Shown: positions 40,835-50,453, counted from the first letter of the stretch. The stretch is DNA of 64,000 nt from an uncultured Oscillospiraceae bacterium (GCA_947632175.1 CANROC010000011.1:48516-112515); one strand, 5' to 3'. Program-made: numbers and translations. The notes: a model not told the origin generated them from the sequence alone.

Positions 40835-41955
40835 TCTACTTGGACGCCGCCGCCACCACCTTCCAAAAGCCCGCCGCCGTGAAGAAAGCCATGGCCGCGG
40901 CCCCGGAGCTTTACACAAGCCCGGGACGGGGCGGGCACAGGCTGGCCATGGCGGCTTCGGAGAAACTCTTTGAGTGCCGGGAGCGGGCGGCGCGGCTTTT
41001 TCATGTGGAGGACCCGGAGCGCGTCGCCGTGACCTTCAACGCCACCCACGGGCTCAACATCGCCATTCGCAGTCTTGTGGGGCCGGGGGACCGGGTGGTC
41101 ATCTCCGGCTACGAGCACAACAGCGTCCTCCGGCCCCTCCACGCCCTGGGGGCGGACATCCAAGTGGCGGACGGGCCGGTCTTCGAGCCGGAGGAGACGG
41201 CGAGGGCCTTTGACCGGCTCATCGACCGGAACACCAGGGCCGTGATGATCGACCACGTCTCCAACGTCTTCGGGTATATCCTGCCGGTGGAGGCCGTCGC
41301 GGCGCTGTGCCGGGAGCGGGGCGTGCCGCTCATCGTGGACGCCTCACAGTCCGCCGGGGCCGTCCCGGTGGACGCCGGGGCGCTGGGGGCGGATTTCATC
41401 GCCATGCCGGGGCACAAGGGGCTCTACGGCCCCCAGGGGACGGGTCTGCTCATCGCCTCAGAAAGGGCGAAGCCGCTTTTATACGGCGGCAGCGGGAGCG
41501 ACTCGAAAAACCCGGACATGCCGGACTACCTCCCGGACAGGCTGGAGGCCGGGACCCACAACATGCCAGGGATCGCGGGGCTCTCCGCGGGGCTGGAGTT
41601 CGTCGCGCGCACCGGCGTGGAGGCCATCGGGGCATACGAGCGGGGGCTCATCCGGCGGATGGCCGGGGGGCTGGAGGCCGTTCCCGGCGTGCGCGTCTTC
41701 GCCGCCAGGGACCCGGAGAACCAGGCGGGGGTGATGTCCTTCGAGGCGCCGGGGCTTCCCGCCGAGGAAATGGCGGAGCGGCTGGACCGGGCCGGGTTCG
41801 CCGTCCGGGCGGGGCTCCACTGCGCGCCCCTGGCCCATAAGACCGTGGGGACGATAAAGCGCGGCACTGTGCGGGCCTCCGTCTCCGCCTTCAACACCAA
41901 AAGCGAGATCGACGCCTTTCTGAACGCCGTGGAGGCGGCAGTCCGAGGGCGGTGA
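40831..41955 (+). CDS. Cysteine desulfurase family protein (class V aminotransferase)
   Basis: A 374-residue PLP enzyme starting IYLDAAATTFQKP. The PLP lysine is K196 in MPGHKGLYG and the probable catalytic cysteine is C331 in RAGLHCAPLAH. This is the clostridial TIGR01977-like branch rather than classic IscS or SufS. It would release sulfur from cysteine as a persulfide, perhaps to the upstream DUF3343 protein. Start GTG 40831 overlaps the upstream stop (GTGA). A strong palindrome and T-run terminate the unit. Confidence 0.9.
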   Translation: MIYLDAAATTFQKPAAVKKAMAAAPELYTSPGRGGHRLAMAASEKLFECRERAARLFHVEDPERVAVTFNATHGLNIAIRSLVGPGDRVVISGYEHNSVLRPLHALGADIQVADGPVFEPEETARAFDRLIDRNTRAVMIDHVSNVFGYILPVEAVAALCRERGVPLIVDASQSAGAVPVDAGALGADFIAMPGHKGLYGPQGTGLLIASERAKPLLYGGSGSDSKNPDMPDYLPDRLEAGTHNMPGIAGLSAGLEFVARTGVEAIGAYERGLIRRMAGGLEAVPGVRVFAARDPENQAGVMSFEAPGLPAEEMAERLDRAGFAVRAGLHCAPLAHKTVGTIKRGTVRASVSAFNTKSEIDAFLNAVEAAVRGR

Positions 41956-41961
41956 CATGAC

Positions 41962-42000
41962 CGCCCCCGGTCCGGACCGGGGGCGAAGCGAGGTTTTTTT
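41962..42000 (+). terminator. Terminator after the cysteine desulfurase gene
   Basis: A 24-bp perfect palindrome, arms CGCCCCCGGTCC and GGACCGGGGGCG (41962-41985), followed after 8 nt by seven T's. Confidence 0.75.
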
Positions 42001-42011
42001 CAATAAAATCA

Positions 42012-42040
42012 TTGCCAAAAACAGCGGGATATAGTATAAT
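42012..42040 (+). promoter_or_regulatory. Promoter of the cdaA operon
   Basis: TTGCCA (42012-42017), 17-bp spacer, TATAAT (42035-42040). Confidence 0.85.
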
Positions 42041-42101
42041 GGTAATTTAGAAAAATAGGTCTGCCGGAGTCACGGACACTTGAAAGAAGGCGGTGCGGTC
42101 T

Positions 42102-42971
42102 ATGGGTAAGCTGGACGAGCTGGCCGTGTTTATCAAAAACTTCATAGCGACCATCAGGCCATCGGACATTCTGGACATGGCCATTGTGGCGTTTCTGGTC
42201 TACAAGCTCATCACTTTCTTCTCGAAGTCCAACTCCATGAACGTGGTGAAGGGCATCCTCATTCTGGTAATCGTCATGATCATCACCACCATGATGGACC
42301 TGCCCGTGGTGTCCTATCTGCTGGGCAACACCTTTGAGATGGGGCTTATCATCATCATCGTCCTCTTCCAGCCGGAGCTTCGGCGCATCCTGGAGCAGGT
42401 GGGCGGCAGCATCAAGGACATCTTCGGCCACCCGGTGAAGACAAAGAGCATCGAGAACGCCATTACTCAGACGGTGCTGGCCTGTTCGGACATGTCCCGC
42501 AGCCGCACCGGGGCGCTGCTGGTCTTTGAGCGGGACATCAACCTGGAATCGTATATCAAGACCGGCACCATCGTGGACGCCTCCCCGGCGGCGGAGCTTT
42601 TGAAGAACCTCTTTTTCGATAAAGCGCCCCTGCACGACGGGGCGGTCATCATCCGGGACGGGCGTATCGCGGGGGCGGCGTGTATGCTGCCGCTGTCCGG
42701 CAACGCCAACATCAGCCGGGACCTGGGGATGCGCCACCGGGCGGGCATCGGCATGAGCGAGCGGTCCGACGCGGTGGTGGCCATCGTCTCCGAGGAGACG
42801 GGGGACATCTCCGTGGCCATCGAGGGCATCATCAAGCGGGGCCTGTCGCCGGCGACCTTCGAAAAGCTCCTGCGGCAGGAGCTCATGCCCCAGCAGGAGG
42901 AGAAGCGGGGCTTCTTCGCGCGGCTGAAGGATAAGATCGCCCGGCGGGGCAAGAAGCGGGCAGGTGAATGA
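42102..42971 (+). CDS. cdaA: Diadenylate cyclase CdaA
   Basis: A 289-residue membrane enzyme making c-di-AMP from two ATP. Three N-terminal TM helices (about 20-95) precede the DAC domain. The DGA motif is 179-181 (LHDGAVII) and the RHR motif 211-213 (GMRHRAGIG). The C-terminus is basic. GTG 42093 is an alternative start. cdaR follows at once; the usual third gene glmM is absent. c-di-AMP controls osmolyte and cell-wall homeostasis in Firmicutes. Confidence 0.96.
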   Translation: MGKLDELAVFIKNFIATIRPSDILDMAIVAFLVYKLITFFSKSNSMNVVKGILILVIVMIITTMMDLPVVSYLLGNTFEMGLIIIIVLFQPELRRILEQVGGSIKDIFGHPVKTKSIENAITQTVLACSDMSRSRTGALLVFERDINLESYIKTGTIVDASPAAELLKNLFFDKAPLHDGAVIIRDGRIAGAACMLPLSGNANISRDLGMRHRAGIGMSERSDAVVAIVSEETGDISVAIEGIIKRGLSPATFEKLLRQELMPQQEEKRGFFARLKDKIARRGKKRAGE

Positions 42972-42972
42972 T

Positions 42973-44223
42973 ATGAGCGGACAAAAAGGCAGGAAGATCC
43001 TCTACATCATCTTCTCCATCGCGATCTCCATCGCCCTGTGGACGTACGTGGTCTACGTGGGCAACCCCATGCTGGACGAGCCCATGGAGGTGGACAACGT
43101 GCCCATCGAGTTCACCGGGGAGGAGCTTTTGCGGGACTATGACCTCATCGTCTCCAACATCGACGCCCGGGAGCTCACCGTCTACTTCGGCGGGCGGATC
43201 CGGGATATCTCCAAGGTGGGGGATATGGAGGTCCGGGCGGTGGTGGACCTCACCGACATCCTCAAATATTCCGAGCCCACCGGTACCCACGCGCTGGAAT
43301 ATGACCTCATCTATCAAAATACCGGCACGCTCACCGTGGACCGGGCCTCCATCCAGACGGTGGGGGTGACCGTGGAGCGGCTTGCCACCAAGACCCTCCA
43401 GGTCAAGCCCATGTTCGAGGGCTCCATCGCGGAGCATTACATGGCCGCCACGCCCATCCTGTCCCGGGATTCCGTGACTGTGGAGGGCACCGAGGCCGCC
43501 ATCGCCAAGCTCGACAGCGCCCGCGCCACACTGAACTGGGATAACCTCTCCAAATCCGTCACCGAGGAGGTGCCTATCGAGCTTCTGGATACTGACGGGG
43601 CCGTCATCGACCCGACACAGGCCGGCATCACCTTCGTCACCTCCGACACGGTCCACTTCACGCAGAACGTCCTGATGGTCAAGGACGTGGCGCTGGTGAT
43701 CGACATCGTGGAGACCCAGACCGTCACCGACAAAAACATCAGCATCGACATTTCGCCTGCCACCATCCGGCTCTCCGGCGACCCGGAGGTCCTGGAGGGG
43801 CTGAACGTCATCAACCTTGGCACCGTGGACCTGAGGAGCTTCACCACCGCCTATTCCGAGGACTTCCAGATCCGCATCCCCAACGACACCAACAACTTAA
43901 GCGGCCTTACCACCGCCAGAGTGAACATCACCATCCAGGACCCCACCATTGAGATCAGGCTCATGGACACCGTGAACATCGGCTACCGGAACGCCGGGGA
44001 CAGCGACACGGTGGAGATCCTCAACGAGTCCATGTCCGTCATCATCCGGGGCTGCAGCGATATCATCGGCCAGGTGATGCCGGAGAACATCCGCGTGGTG
44101 GCCGACCTTGCCGACTACCAGGGGCGCAAGGGGAACTTTGAGGTCCCGGCCAGGGTCTACGTGGACAGCTTCCCCACGGTGGACCCGGTGGGCGAGTACA
44201 AGGTCAACGTCTTCATCAGCTGA
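42973..44223 (+). CDS. cdaR: CdaR/YbbR-like regulator of CdaA
   Basis: A 416-residue protein with a single N-terminal TM helix (KILYIIFSIAISIALWTYVV). A long extracytoplasmic part is built from four or more YbbR-type beta repeats, visible as recurring blocks such as VPIEFTGEEL, LQVKPMFEG and VALVIDIVETQTVTD. CdaR binds and modulates CdaA at the membrane. AGGTGA lies six bases before ATG 42973; GTG 42964 would overlap cdaA. The next gene starts on the last base of its stop. Confidence 0.9.
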   Translation: MSGQKGRKILYIIFSIAISIALWTYVVYVGNPMLDEPMEVDNVPIEFTGEELLRDYDLIVSNIDARELTVYFGGRIRDISKVGDMEVRAVVDLTDILKYSEPTGTHALEYDLIYQNTGTLTVDRASIQTVGVTVERLATKTLQVKPMFEGSIAEHYMAATPILSRDSVTVEGTEAAIAKLDSARATLNWDNLSKSVTEEVPIELLDTDGAVIDPTQAGITFVTSDTVHFTQNVLMVKDVALVIDIVETQTVTDKNISIDISPATIRLSGDPEVLEGLNVINLGTVDLRSFTTAYSEDFQIRIPNDTNNLSGLTTARVNITIQDPTIEIRLMDTVNIGYRNAGDSDTVEILNESMSVIIRGCSDIIGQVMPENIRVVADLADYQGRKGNFEVPARVYVDSFPTVDPVGEYKVNVFIS

Positions 44224-45137
44224 TGTTCGGGTATGTGACGCCGGAGCTTCCCGAGCTGAAGGTCCGGGAGTATCAGCGCTTCCGCGCCCTCTACTGCGGG
44301 CTGTGCCGCGAGCTGGGCCGCCGGTACGGGCTCACGGGGCGCATGATCCTCAACTACGATTTCGTCTTTCTCGCCGCCCTGCTTTCGGAAGGCGAGGAAA
44401 CATGCGCATACTGTATGCGCCGGTGCCCGGTCCATCCACTCCGCCGCCGGTGCGTCTGCACCGCCTCCCCGGCGCTGGCCGCCGCGGCGGACATGAGCGT
44501 CATCCTCGCCTACCGGAAGCTGGAGGACGGGGTGGCAGACAGCCGGGGACTCAAAAAGCTGGGGTACCGGCTGGCAAGGGCGTTCCTGAGCCGCAGTTAC
44601 AAAAAAGCCGCCCTGGCAAGGCCGGCCTTTGACGAAACGGTGCGCCGGGAGCTTGCCGCCCTCTACGAGCTGGAAAAGGCGGGGAGCGTGAGCCTGGACG
44701 CCACGGCGGACAAGTTCGCCTCCCTCCTGGCCTGCGCCGCCGGGGAGGCCGGCGAGAGCGCCAGACGGCCGCTTCATGAGCTTTTGTACCACGTGGGCCG
44801 GATCGTCTACATCGCCGACGCCTGGGCCGACCTTGGGGAGGACTTCCGAAAAGGGGAATATAATCCCGTGGCCGCCAGATTCGGCTTGACGGATGGGAAA
44901 CCCACCAACGAGGCCCGGGAGGCGGTGCTGACGACCCTGATGGGCTCGTCGCGGCTGGCCGCCGCGGCCTTTGAGCTCCTGCCGGCGGGGTACTGGACGC
45001 CCGTTACGGAGAACATCGTCTACCTCGGCATCCCGAAGATGATCCTTAAGGTCCTGGACGGGACCTACCGCGTGAGAAAGCCTGGACTTCCAAAAGAGCC
45101 GGAGAGAGTGACCGGCGGAACGGAGAGTGAACCATGA
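44223..45137 (+). CDS. DUF5685 family protein
   Basis: A 304-residue protein of unknown function. It opens MFGYVTPELPELKVREYQRFRALYCGLCRELG, the signature start of DUF5685, with further Cys residues at CAYCMRRCPVH and CVC that may bind a metal. The rest is helical (YRLARAFLSRSYKKAA, YHVGRIVYIADAWADL). A J-domain gene follows with a 4-nt overlap, and that pairing recurs in Clostridia. Coupling to a co-chaperone suggests a role in protein or membrane biogenesis, but this is inference. Confidence 0.82.
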   Translation: MFGYVTPELPELKVREYQRFRALYCGLCRELGRRYGLTGRMILNYDFVFLAALLSEGEETCAYCMRRCPVHPLRRRCVCTASPALAAAADMSVILAYRKLEDGVADSRGLKKLGYRLARAFLSRSYKKAALARPAFDETVRRELAALYELEKAGSVSLDATADKFASLLACAAGEAGESARRPLHELLYHVGRIVYIADAWADLGEDFRKGEYNPVAARFGLTDGKPTNEAREAVLTTLMGSSRLAAAAFELLPAGYWTPVTENIVYLGIPKMILKVLDGTYRVRKPGLPKEPERVTGGTESEP

Positions 45138-45733
45138 CCGATCCCTACAAGACCCTGGGCATCCCCCAAAACGCCTCCGACGAGGAGGTCAAGCGCGCTT
45201 ACAGGGAGCTTGCGAAGAAATATCACCCGGACAACTATGTGGACAACCCCCTGGCCGACCTTGCCCAGGAGAAGATGAAGGAGATCAACGAGGCCTACGA
45301 CATCATCACCAAGTCCCGCAAGAACGCCGGAGGCGGCCAGAGCGGCTATTCCTCCGGGTACTCCTCCGGCGGGTCAGCCTACCAGGGCGCGGGGAACTAC
45401 GCCGCTGTCCGTCAGGCCATCAACCAGGGGAACCTCCAGTACGCCGAGCAGCTGCTGAACGCCAGCTCCACGCGGGACGCGGAGTGGAACTTCCTCATGG
45501 GGAGCCTCAACTACAAGCGCGGGTGGCTGGATGACGCCAGGAGCTTCTTCCAGCGGGCCTGCGCCATGGAGCCGGGCAATATGGAGTACCAGCAGGCCCT
45601 CCAAATGGCGACCCAGATGAACTCCCCATACCGCCGCACGGGCTACGGGCCCCCCAGCGAGCAGGGGATGGACATGTGCGATATGTGTACCGCCATGATG
45701 TGCGTGAACATGATGTGCAACGGGTGCCGGTGA
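45134..45733 (+). CDS. J-domain protein with TPR-like middle and Cys-rich tail
   Basis: A 199-residue DnaJ-type co-chaperone. The J domain (1-62) has the HPD motif at 31-33. A Gly/Ser/Tyr linker (GYSSGYSSGGSAYQGAG) follows, then helices resembling TPR repeats (QAINQGNLQYAEQLLNA, LNYKRGWLDDARSFFQRACAMEPGN). The last 20 residues contain six Cys among Met residues (CDMC, then MMC, MMC, CR). It is not DnaK-operon DnaJ, since the G/F and zinc domains are missing. The Cys/Met tail suggests metal or membrane binding. Confidence 0.85.
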   Translation: MTDPYKTLGIPQNASDEEVKRAYRELAKKYHPDNYVDNPLADLAQEKMKEINEAYDIITKSRKNAGGGQSGYSSGYSSGGSAYQGAGNYAAVRQAINQGNLQYAEQLLNASSTRDAEWNFLMGSLNYKRGWLDDARSFFQRACAMEPGNMEYQQALQMATQMNSPYRRTGYGPPSEQGMDMCDMCTAMMCVNMMCNGCR

Positions 45734-45737
45734 GCCT

Positions 45738-46253
45738 ATGAAGCGTAACAAAACGGCTCGGCGGGTGGCCTTCACCGCCGTGTTCACGGCGCTTGCCGTG
45801 GCGTTCATCTATCTGGCCGCCCTTCTGCCCACGGGTCAGCTGGGGTTTCTGGGCCTTGCCAGCCTGTGCGGCGTGGCCGCCGTGGTGGAATACGGCCTCC
45901 CCGGCGGGCTCTTCGTCTGGGTGGGGGGAAGCGTTCTGGGGCTCCTCATCGCGCCCTCCAAGAATCTGGCGCTCCTCTACGCCGTCTTCTTCGGGGCCTA
46001 CCCCGTGGTCAAGTCCCTGGCGGAGAAGCCGAAAAGTCGGCTTTTGGAGTGGGGGATCAAGCTCCTCTTCTTTAACGCCGCCCTGACCGTGGCGCTCTTC
46101 GCCCTGAAGATGACGATCTTTGACCTCTCCCATATCCGCTTCGGCAAGACAATCTTGTACGTTCTCGGCAACGCCGTCTTCTTTTTGTTCGATATTGCCG
46201 TCTCCCGCGCCATCGGGGCGTATATGGGGCGGATCCATCCCAAGATCAAATAA
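45738..46253 (+). CDS. Hypothetical multi-pass membrane protein
   Basis: A 171-residue protein with roughly five hydrophobic helices. A basic N-terminus (MKRNKTARRVAF) leads into TAVFTALAVAFIYLAALLP, then LCGVAAVVEYGLPGGLFVWVGGSVLGLLIAP and more. The overall look resembles ECF-transporter S-components, but no diagnostic motif is present, so I leave the function open. It starts 4 nt after the J-domain gene and appears to belong to the same operon. Confidence 0.7.
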   Translation: MKRNKTARRVAFTAVFTALAVAFIYLAALLPTGQLGFLGLASLCGVAAVVEYGLPGGLFVWVGGSVLGLLIAPSKNLALLYAVFFGAYPVVKSLAEKPKSRLLEWGIKLLFFNAALTVALFALKMTIFDLSHIRFGKTILYVLGNAVFFLFDIAVSRAIGAYMGRIHPKIK

Positions 46254-46273
46254 GCTTGAAAGTGAGTATGACT

Positions 46274-47152
46274 ATGATCAAAAGCATGACCGGTTACGGC
46301 AGCGCCAAGGGGACCTCGGACAAGCTGGGGATCACCGTGGAGGTGCGCAGTGTCAACAACCGCTTCCTCGACTGCTCCGTGCGCATCCCCCGGCTCTACA
46401 CGTGCCTGGAGGACGCCATCAAGGCCCGGGTGCAGAAGTCCATCTCCCGGGGGAAGGTGGACGTCACCGTCACCATCGACGCCTCCGCCGCCGACGATAC
46501 CGTCATCGCCGTGAACGCCCCCGTGGCGGACGCCACCATGGCGGCGCTCCGGGAGCTGGCGGTGAGGTACGGCATCGAGCCGGACGTCACCGCCGTCAAG
46601 CTGTCCCGGATGCCGGACGTACTGACGGTGACACGGCGGGAGACGGACATGGAGAAGCTGGGCGCGGATATCGATGAGATCTTGGGCCGGGCACTGGAGG
46701 ACTTCAACGCCATGCGGGCCAGGGAGGGCCGGCGTCTCCACGACGACATCGCCGCCCGGGCCGACGAGACGGAGCGCCTGGTGGGCCTGGCCGAGGAGCG
46801 CTCGCCCCAGACGGTGCGGGAGTACCGGGAGCGGCTGGAGGCGCGTCTGCGGGAGATTTTGGAGGACAGGTCCGTGGACGAGACGCGCCTTGTCACCGAG
46901 GCCGCCGTTTTCGCCGACAAGACGGCGGTGGCGGAGGAGACGGTGCGCCTGCGCAGTCACTTATCTCAGCTCCGGGAGCTCATCGAGTCGGACGAGCCCG
47001 TGGGGCGGAAGCTCGATTTCCTGGTGCAGGAGTTCAACCGGGAGGCCAACACCATCGGGTCCAAGGGCAACGACCTTCAAATGGCCCGGATCGTGGTGGA
47101 CTTAAAGTCCGAGATCGAGAAGATCCGGGAGCAGATCCAGAATGTGGAGTGA
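46274..47152 (+). CDS. YicC/YloC family endoribonuclease
   Basis: A 292-residue protein starting MIKSMTGYGSAKG and ending IGSKGNDLQMARIVVDLKSEIEKIREQIQNVE, the two hallmark ends of the family. YicC proteins act on RNA in E. coli. ATG 46274 is chosen because the family begins at this Met; ATG 46268 and TTG 46256 lie upstream in frame. The yicC-remA-gmk-rpoZ-priA order is conserved in Firmicutes. Confidence 0.93.
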   Translation: MIKSMTGYGSAKGTSDKLGITVEVRSVNNRFLDCSVRIPRLYTCLEDAIKARVQKSISRGKVDVTVTIDASAADDTVIAVNAPVADATMAALRELAVRYGIEPDVTAVKLSRMPDVLTVTRRETDMEKLGADIDEILGRALEDFNAMRAREGRRLHDDIAARADETERLVGLAEERSPQTVREYRERLEARLREILEDRSVDETRLVTEAAVFADKTAVAEETVRLRSHLSQLRELIESDEPVGRKLDFLVQEFNREANTIGSKGNDLQMARIVVDLKSEIEKIREQIQNVE

Positions 47153-47155
47153 CCT

Positions 47156-47434
47156 ATGAGACTTGTGAACATCGGTTTTGGCAATATGGTGGCCGCCGCG
47201 CGGATCGTGGCGGTGGTGAGCCCCGATTCCGCGCCCATCCGGCGCATCATTACCGACGCCCGGGAGCGGGGGAGCCTCATTGACGCCACCTACGGGCGCA
47301 AGACGAAGGCCGTGGTGGTCTGCGACAGCGCCCATGTGATCCTCTCCGCCCTCCAGCCGGAGACGGTCTCCGGGCGCTTGGCGGGCAAGCCCGACCGTGG
47401 CGAGGAGGAGAAGGAGGAGCTTGAGGATGCGTAA
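47156..47434 (+). CDS. remA: RemA-like DNA-binding regulator (DUF370)
   Basis: A 92-residue protein with the RemA core [29 protein letters not shown] and [20 protein letters not shown]. RemA forms ring-like DNA-binding oligomers and activates biofilm-matrix genes in Bacillus. Its acidic C-terminus ([12 protein letters not shown]) overlaps the gmk start. Here it lies in its conserved position between yicC and gmk. Confidence 0.93.
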   Translation: MRLVNIGFGNMVAAARIVAVVSPDSAPIRRIITDARERGSLIDATYGRKTKAVVVCDSAHVILSALQPETVSGRLAGKPDRGEEEKEELEDA

Positions 47435-47996
47435 GGGACACGTGTTCATCGTCTCCGGCCCCTCCGGCACGGGCAAGAGCACGGTGTTGGGGGAGGTCTT
47501 CAGGCGGCGGGAGAAGCTCTATTTCTCCGTCTCCGCCACCACCCGCGCCCCGAGGCCGGGGGAGACGGACGGAGTGGAATATTTTTTCATCACCGAGGAA
47601 AAATTTGACGGGATGGTGGAGCGCGGAGAGCTTTTGGAGCACGCCCGCTACGCCAAGTGCTCCTACGGCACCCCCCGGGCGCCGGTGGAGGAGAAGCTCA
47701 CGGAGGGCTTCGACGTCATCATGGACATCGAGGTCCAGGGCGCGCGGCAGGTGAAGGAGCGGATGCCTGAGGCGGTGTCCGTGTTCATCGCCCCGCCGAG
47801 CCTCGAGGAGCTGGAGCGGCGTCTTCGCGGCCGCGCCACGGACAGCGAGGAGAAGATCCGCCTTCGCCTGGAAACGGCCAAAACAGAGCTTCAGGAGGCC
47901 GCGCATTATGACCACGTGGTGGTCAACGACGACTACCGCCGCGCCGCCGGGGAGCTTTTGTCCATCATAGAAGCAAGCCATATTACGGAAGATTGA
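47427..47996 (+). CDS. gmk: Guanylate kinase
   Basis: A 189-residue GMP kinase. The P-loop is GPSGTGKST (11-19). The GMP-binding segment is [21 protein letters not shown] and the lid region [27 protein letters not shown] lies nine bases before ATG 47427 and overlaps the remA 3' end. The rpoZ gene follows. Confidence 0.97.
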   Translation: MRKGHVFIVSGPSGTGKSTVLGEVFRRREKLYFSVSATTRAPRPGETDGVEYFFITEEKFDGMVERGELLEHARYAKCSYGTPRAPVEEKLTEGFDVIMDIEVQGARQVKERMPEAVSVFIAPPSLEELERRLRGRATDSEEKIRLRLETAKTELQEAAHYDHVVVNDDYRRAAGELLSIIEASHITED

Positions 47997-48011
47997 AAGG
48001 AAGTTTTCACA

Positions 48012-48206
48012 ATGATGCTCTATCCCACCATGCCTGAGCTTTTGAAGCAGGTCAACAACAGCCGCTACCTCCTGGTGAACGTCATCGCCCACCGGGCGCG
48101 GGAAATCTCCCTGGACGCCGAGACCCACGGCATCCCCTTGGACGAGAAGCCCGTCTCCATGGCCATCGACGAGATTGCCCAGGGAAAGCTCACCGCGACC
48201 CTCTGA
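48012..48206 (+). CDS. rpoZ: RNA polymerase omega subunit
   Basis: A 64-residue protein with the omega core: NNSRYLLVNVIAHRAREI followed by KPVSMAIDEIAQGKL. It stabilises the beta' subunit of RNA polymerase. AAAGGAAG precedes the ATG; ATG 48015 directly after is equally possible. The coaBC gene that often lies between rpoZ and priA is missing here. Confidence 0.92.
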   Translation: MMLYPTMPELLKQVNNSRYLLVNVIAHRAREISLDAETHGIPLDEKPVSMAIDEIAQGKLTATL

Positions 48207-48212
48207 TTTTCA

Positions 48213-50453
48213 GTGGGAAGGACGATCGCGAAGATCGCCGTGGCGGCGGCGATCCCCTCCATCGACAAGCCCTACGACTACGCGGTGCCTGATGCGCTGA
48301 CGGAGAAATGCGTCCCCGGCGTGCGCTGTACCGTCCCCTTTGGGCGGGGCAACAAGCGCTCCGAGGGCGTGGTCCTGGCGCTGGAGGAGGAGGGGGAGCG
48401 GCGGGAGCTCAAGTGCGTGGAGGGGGTCCTGGACGGGGAGCCCGTCTTCACGGAGGAGATGCTGAAGCTCGCTCTCTGGGTGCGGGACCGGTTCTTCTGC
48501 ACCCTCTACGAGGCCGCCAGGGCCATGCTCCCGGCGGGGATGTGGTTCACCGATGCCGGCCGGCGCGTGGGGGACAAGGTGCAAAAGTTTGCCGCCCTCG
48601 CCGTCTCCGGGGAGGAGGCGCTGGACGCCGCCGCCCACAAGCGGCTGCGCTCGCCGAGGCAGTCGGAGATTTTGGAGCTGATGGCCGGCATCGGCGAAGC
48701 GCCGGTGTCCGACATCCTGGCCTTCACCGGGACCAACCAGTCCACCTTGAACGCCCTGGAAAAGCAGGGTTTTTTGGAATTTTCCCTCCGGGAGGTCTAC
48801 CGCCGGCCGGTCATTGCCGCCGGGGAGCACGCCCCGGAGATCGTCCTCAATGACGAGCAGGAGAGGGCCTTTGAGGGGCTCCTGGCGCTTTTGCGAAAGC
48901 GGCAGGCCGGGGCGGCGCTGCTCTACGGCGTCACGGGGTCCGGGAAGACCAGCATCTATATAAGGCTGGTGCGGGAGGCCCTTAAGATGGGCCGCACGGC
49001 CCTGGTGATGGTGCCGGAGATCGCCTTGACGCCCCAGCTTCTCCACATCTTCTCCTCCCACTTCGGGGACGACATCGCCGTCCTCCACTCCTCCCTCACC
49101 GTGGGGGAGCGGTACGACGAGTGGAAGCGCATACGCAAGGGGCAGGTGAAGGTGGTCATCGGTACCCGCTCGGCGGTGTTCGCGCCGCTCACCGATCTCG
49201 GGCTCGTCGTCATCGACGAGGAGCAGGAGCACACCTATAAGTCCGAAAACGCCCCCCGCTATCACGCCAGGGACGTGGCCAAATACCGGTGCGTCAAAAA
49301 TGGCGCCCTCCTCGTTCTCGGCTCCGCCACCCCCAGCGTGGAGAGCATGTACGCCGCCAAAACGGGGAAGTACAGCCTCTTTACCCTCTCGGAACGCTAC
49401 AACGCCCAGCCTTTGCCGAAAGTTCTCTTCGCCGACATGCGGGAGGAGCTCAAAAGCGGCAGCGACACCGCCGTCAGCGGCGTTTTGCGGGAGGAGCTTT
49501 CCAGAAATCTTGAAAAAGGGGAGCAGAGCATCCTCTTTTTGAACCGCCGGGGGGCGTCCAGCCTCGTCATGTGCGGGGAGTGCGGCTATACTTTTGAGTG
49601 CCGCAACTGCTCGGTGTCCATGACTTACCACTCCGTGGGCCGGCGGCTCCGGTGCCACCACTGCGGCTGGTCCCAGCCGGTGCCGGAGGAGTGCCCCCAG
49701 TGCCACGGGAAACTGAAATTCGTGGGCGTGGGCACACAGAAGCTGGAGGAGGAGCTCAAAGAGCTCTTCCCCGGCGTGGGCATCGTCCGCATGGACACGG
49801 ACACGGTCCAGCGCGCCGGGTCCCACCAGGCGCTGTTGAGCAAATTCCAGCAGGAGCGGGTGCCCATTTTACTGGGGACCCAGATGGTCACCAAGGGGCT
49901 CGACTTTGCCAACGTCACGCTGGCGGCGGTGATCTCCGCCGACCAGTCCCTCTACGCCGGGGACTTCCGCGCCCACGAGCGCACCTTCTCCCTGATTACC
50001 CAGGTGGTGGGCCGGTCCGGCAGGGGCGAGAAGGAGGGCCGCGCCGTTTTGCAGACGCTGACGCCGGACAACCCGGTGCTTGTGATGGCCGCGCGGCAGG
50101 ACTACATGGCCTTTTACGACCACGAGATTCGCGCCAGAATGGTCCTGAACGTCCCTCCTGCCTCCGACATGGTCACCGTCACCGTCACGGGGCTGCAAGA
50201 GGCGGAGGTCCTGCGGGGCTGTGTGCGGCTTTCCGAGGCCCTCAAGCGGGCCTTCGGGGTACATGCCGAGGTCCTGGGTCCCGCTCCGGCTGGCATCACC
50301 AAGGTCAACAACCGCTACCGCTACAAGCTGACCCTGGCCCTCCAAAACGACCACCGGGCGAGGGAGGTCATCCGCGAGCAGCTGCGGGCTTTCCGCGGCG
50401 ACCGCGAGAGCCGGAACCTCACCGTCTACGCCGACCCCGACCCGTTGGAATGA
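48213..50453 (+). CDS. priA: Primosomal protein N' (replication restart helicase)
   Basis: A 746-residue superfamily 2 helicase. The N-terminal DNA-binding domain starts IAKIAVAAAIPSIDKPYDYAVPDAL. Walker A is GVTGSGKTS (from about 239) and the DEAH-like box is IDEEQEHTYKS. A zinc module follows (MCGECGYTFECRNCSVSMTY, RCHHCG, CPQCHG). It restarts stalled replication forks. Start GTG 48213 lies just after rpoZ, and no better start is close. A gene-poor spacer with repeats follows. Confidence 0.96.
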   Translation: MGRTIAKIAVAAAIPSIDKPYDYAVPDALTEKCVPGVRCTVPFGRGNKRSEGVVLALEEEGERRELKCVEGVLDGEPVFTEEMLKLALWVRDRFFCTLYEAARAMLPAGMWFTDAGRRVGDKVQKFAALAVSGEEALDAAAHKRLRSPRQSEILELMAGIGEAPVSDILAFTGTNQSTLNALEKQGFLEFSLREVYRRPVIAAGEHAPEIVLNDEQERAFEGLLALLRKRQAGAALLYGVTGSGKTSIYIRLVREALKMGRTALVMVPEIALTPQLLHIFSSHFGDDIAVLHSSLTVGERYDEWKRIRKGQVKVVIGTRSAVFAPLTDLGLVVIDEEQEHTYKSENAPRYHARDVAKYRCVKNGALLVLGSATPSVESMYAAKTGKYSLFTLSERYNAQPLPKVLFADMREELKSGSDTAVSGVLREELSRNLEKGEQSILFLNRRGASSLVMCGECGYTFECRNCSVSMTYHSVGRRLRCHHCGWSQPVPEECPQCHGKLKFVGVGTQKLEEELKELFPGVGIVRMDTDTVQRAGSHQALLSKFQQERVPILLGTQMVTKGLDFANVTLAAVISADQSLYAGDFRAHERTFSLITQVVGRSGRGEKEGRAVLQTLTPDNPVLVMAARQDYMAFYDHEIRARMVLNVPPASDMVTVTVTGLQEAEVLRGCVRLSEALKRAFGVHAEVLGPAPAGITKVNNRYRYKLTLALQNDHRAREVIREQLRAFRGDRESRNLTVYADPDPLE

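Noticed and set aside
48210..49826. 538-codon minus-strand open frame opposite priA
   Set aside because: Antisense shadow of a clearly assigned helicase gene; no homology-like motifs or ribosome site.
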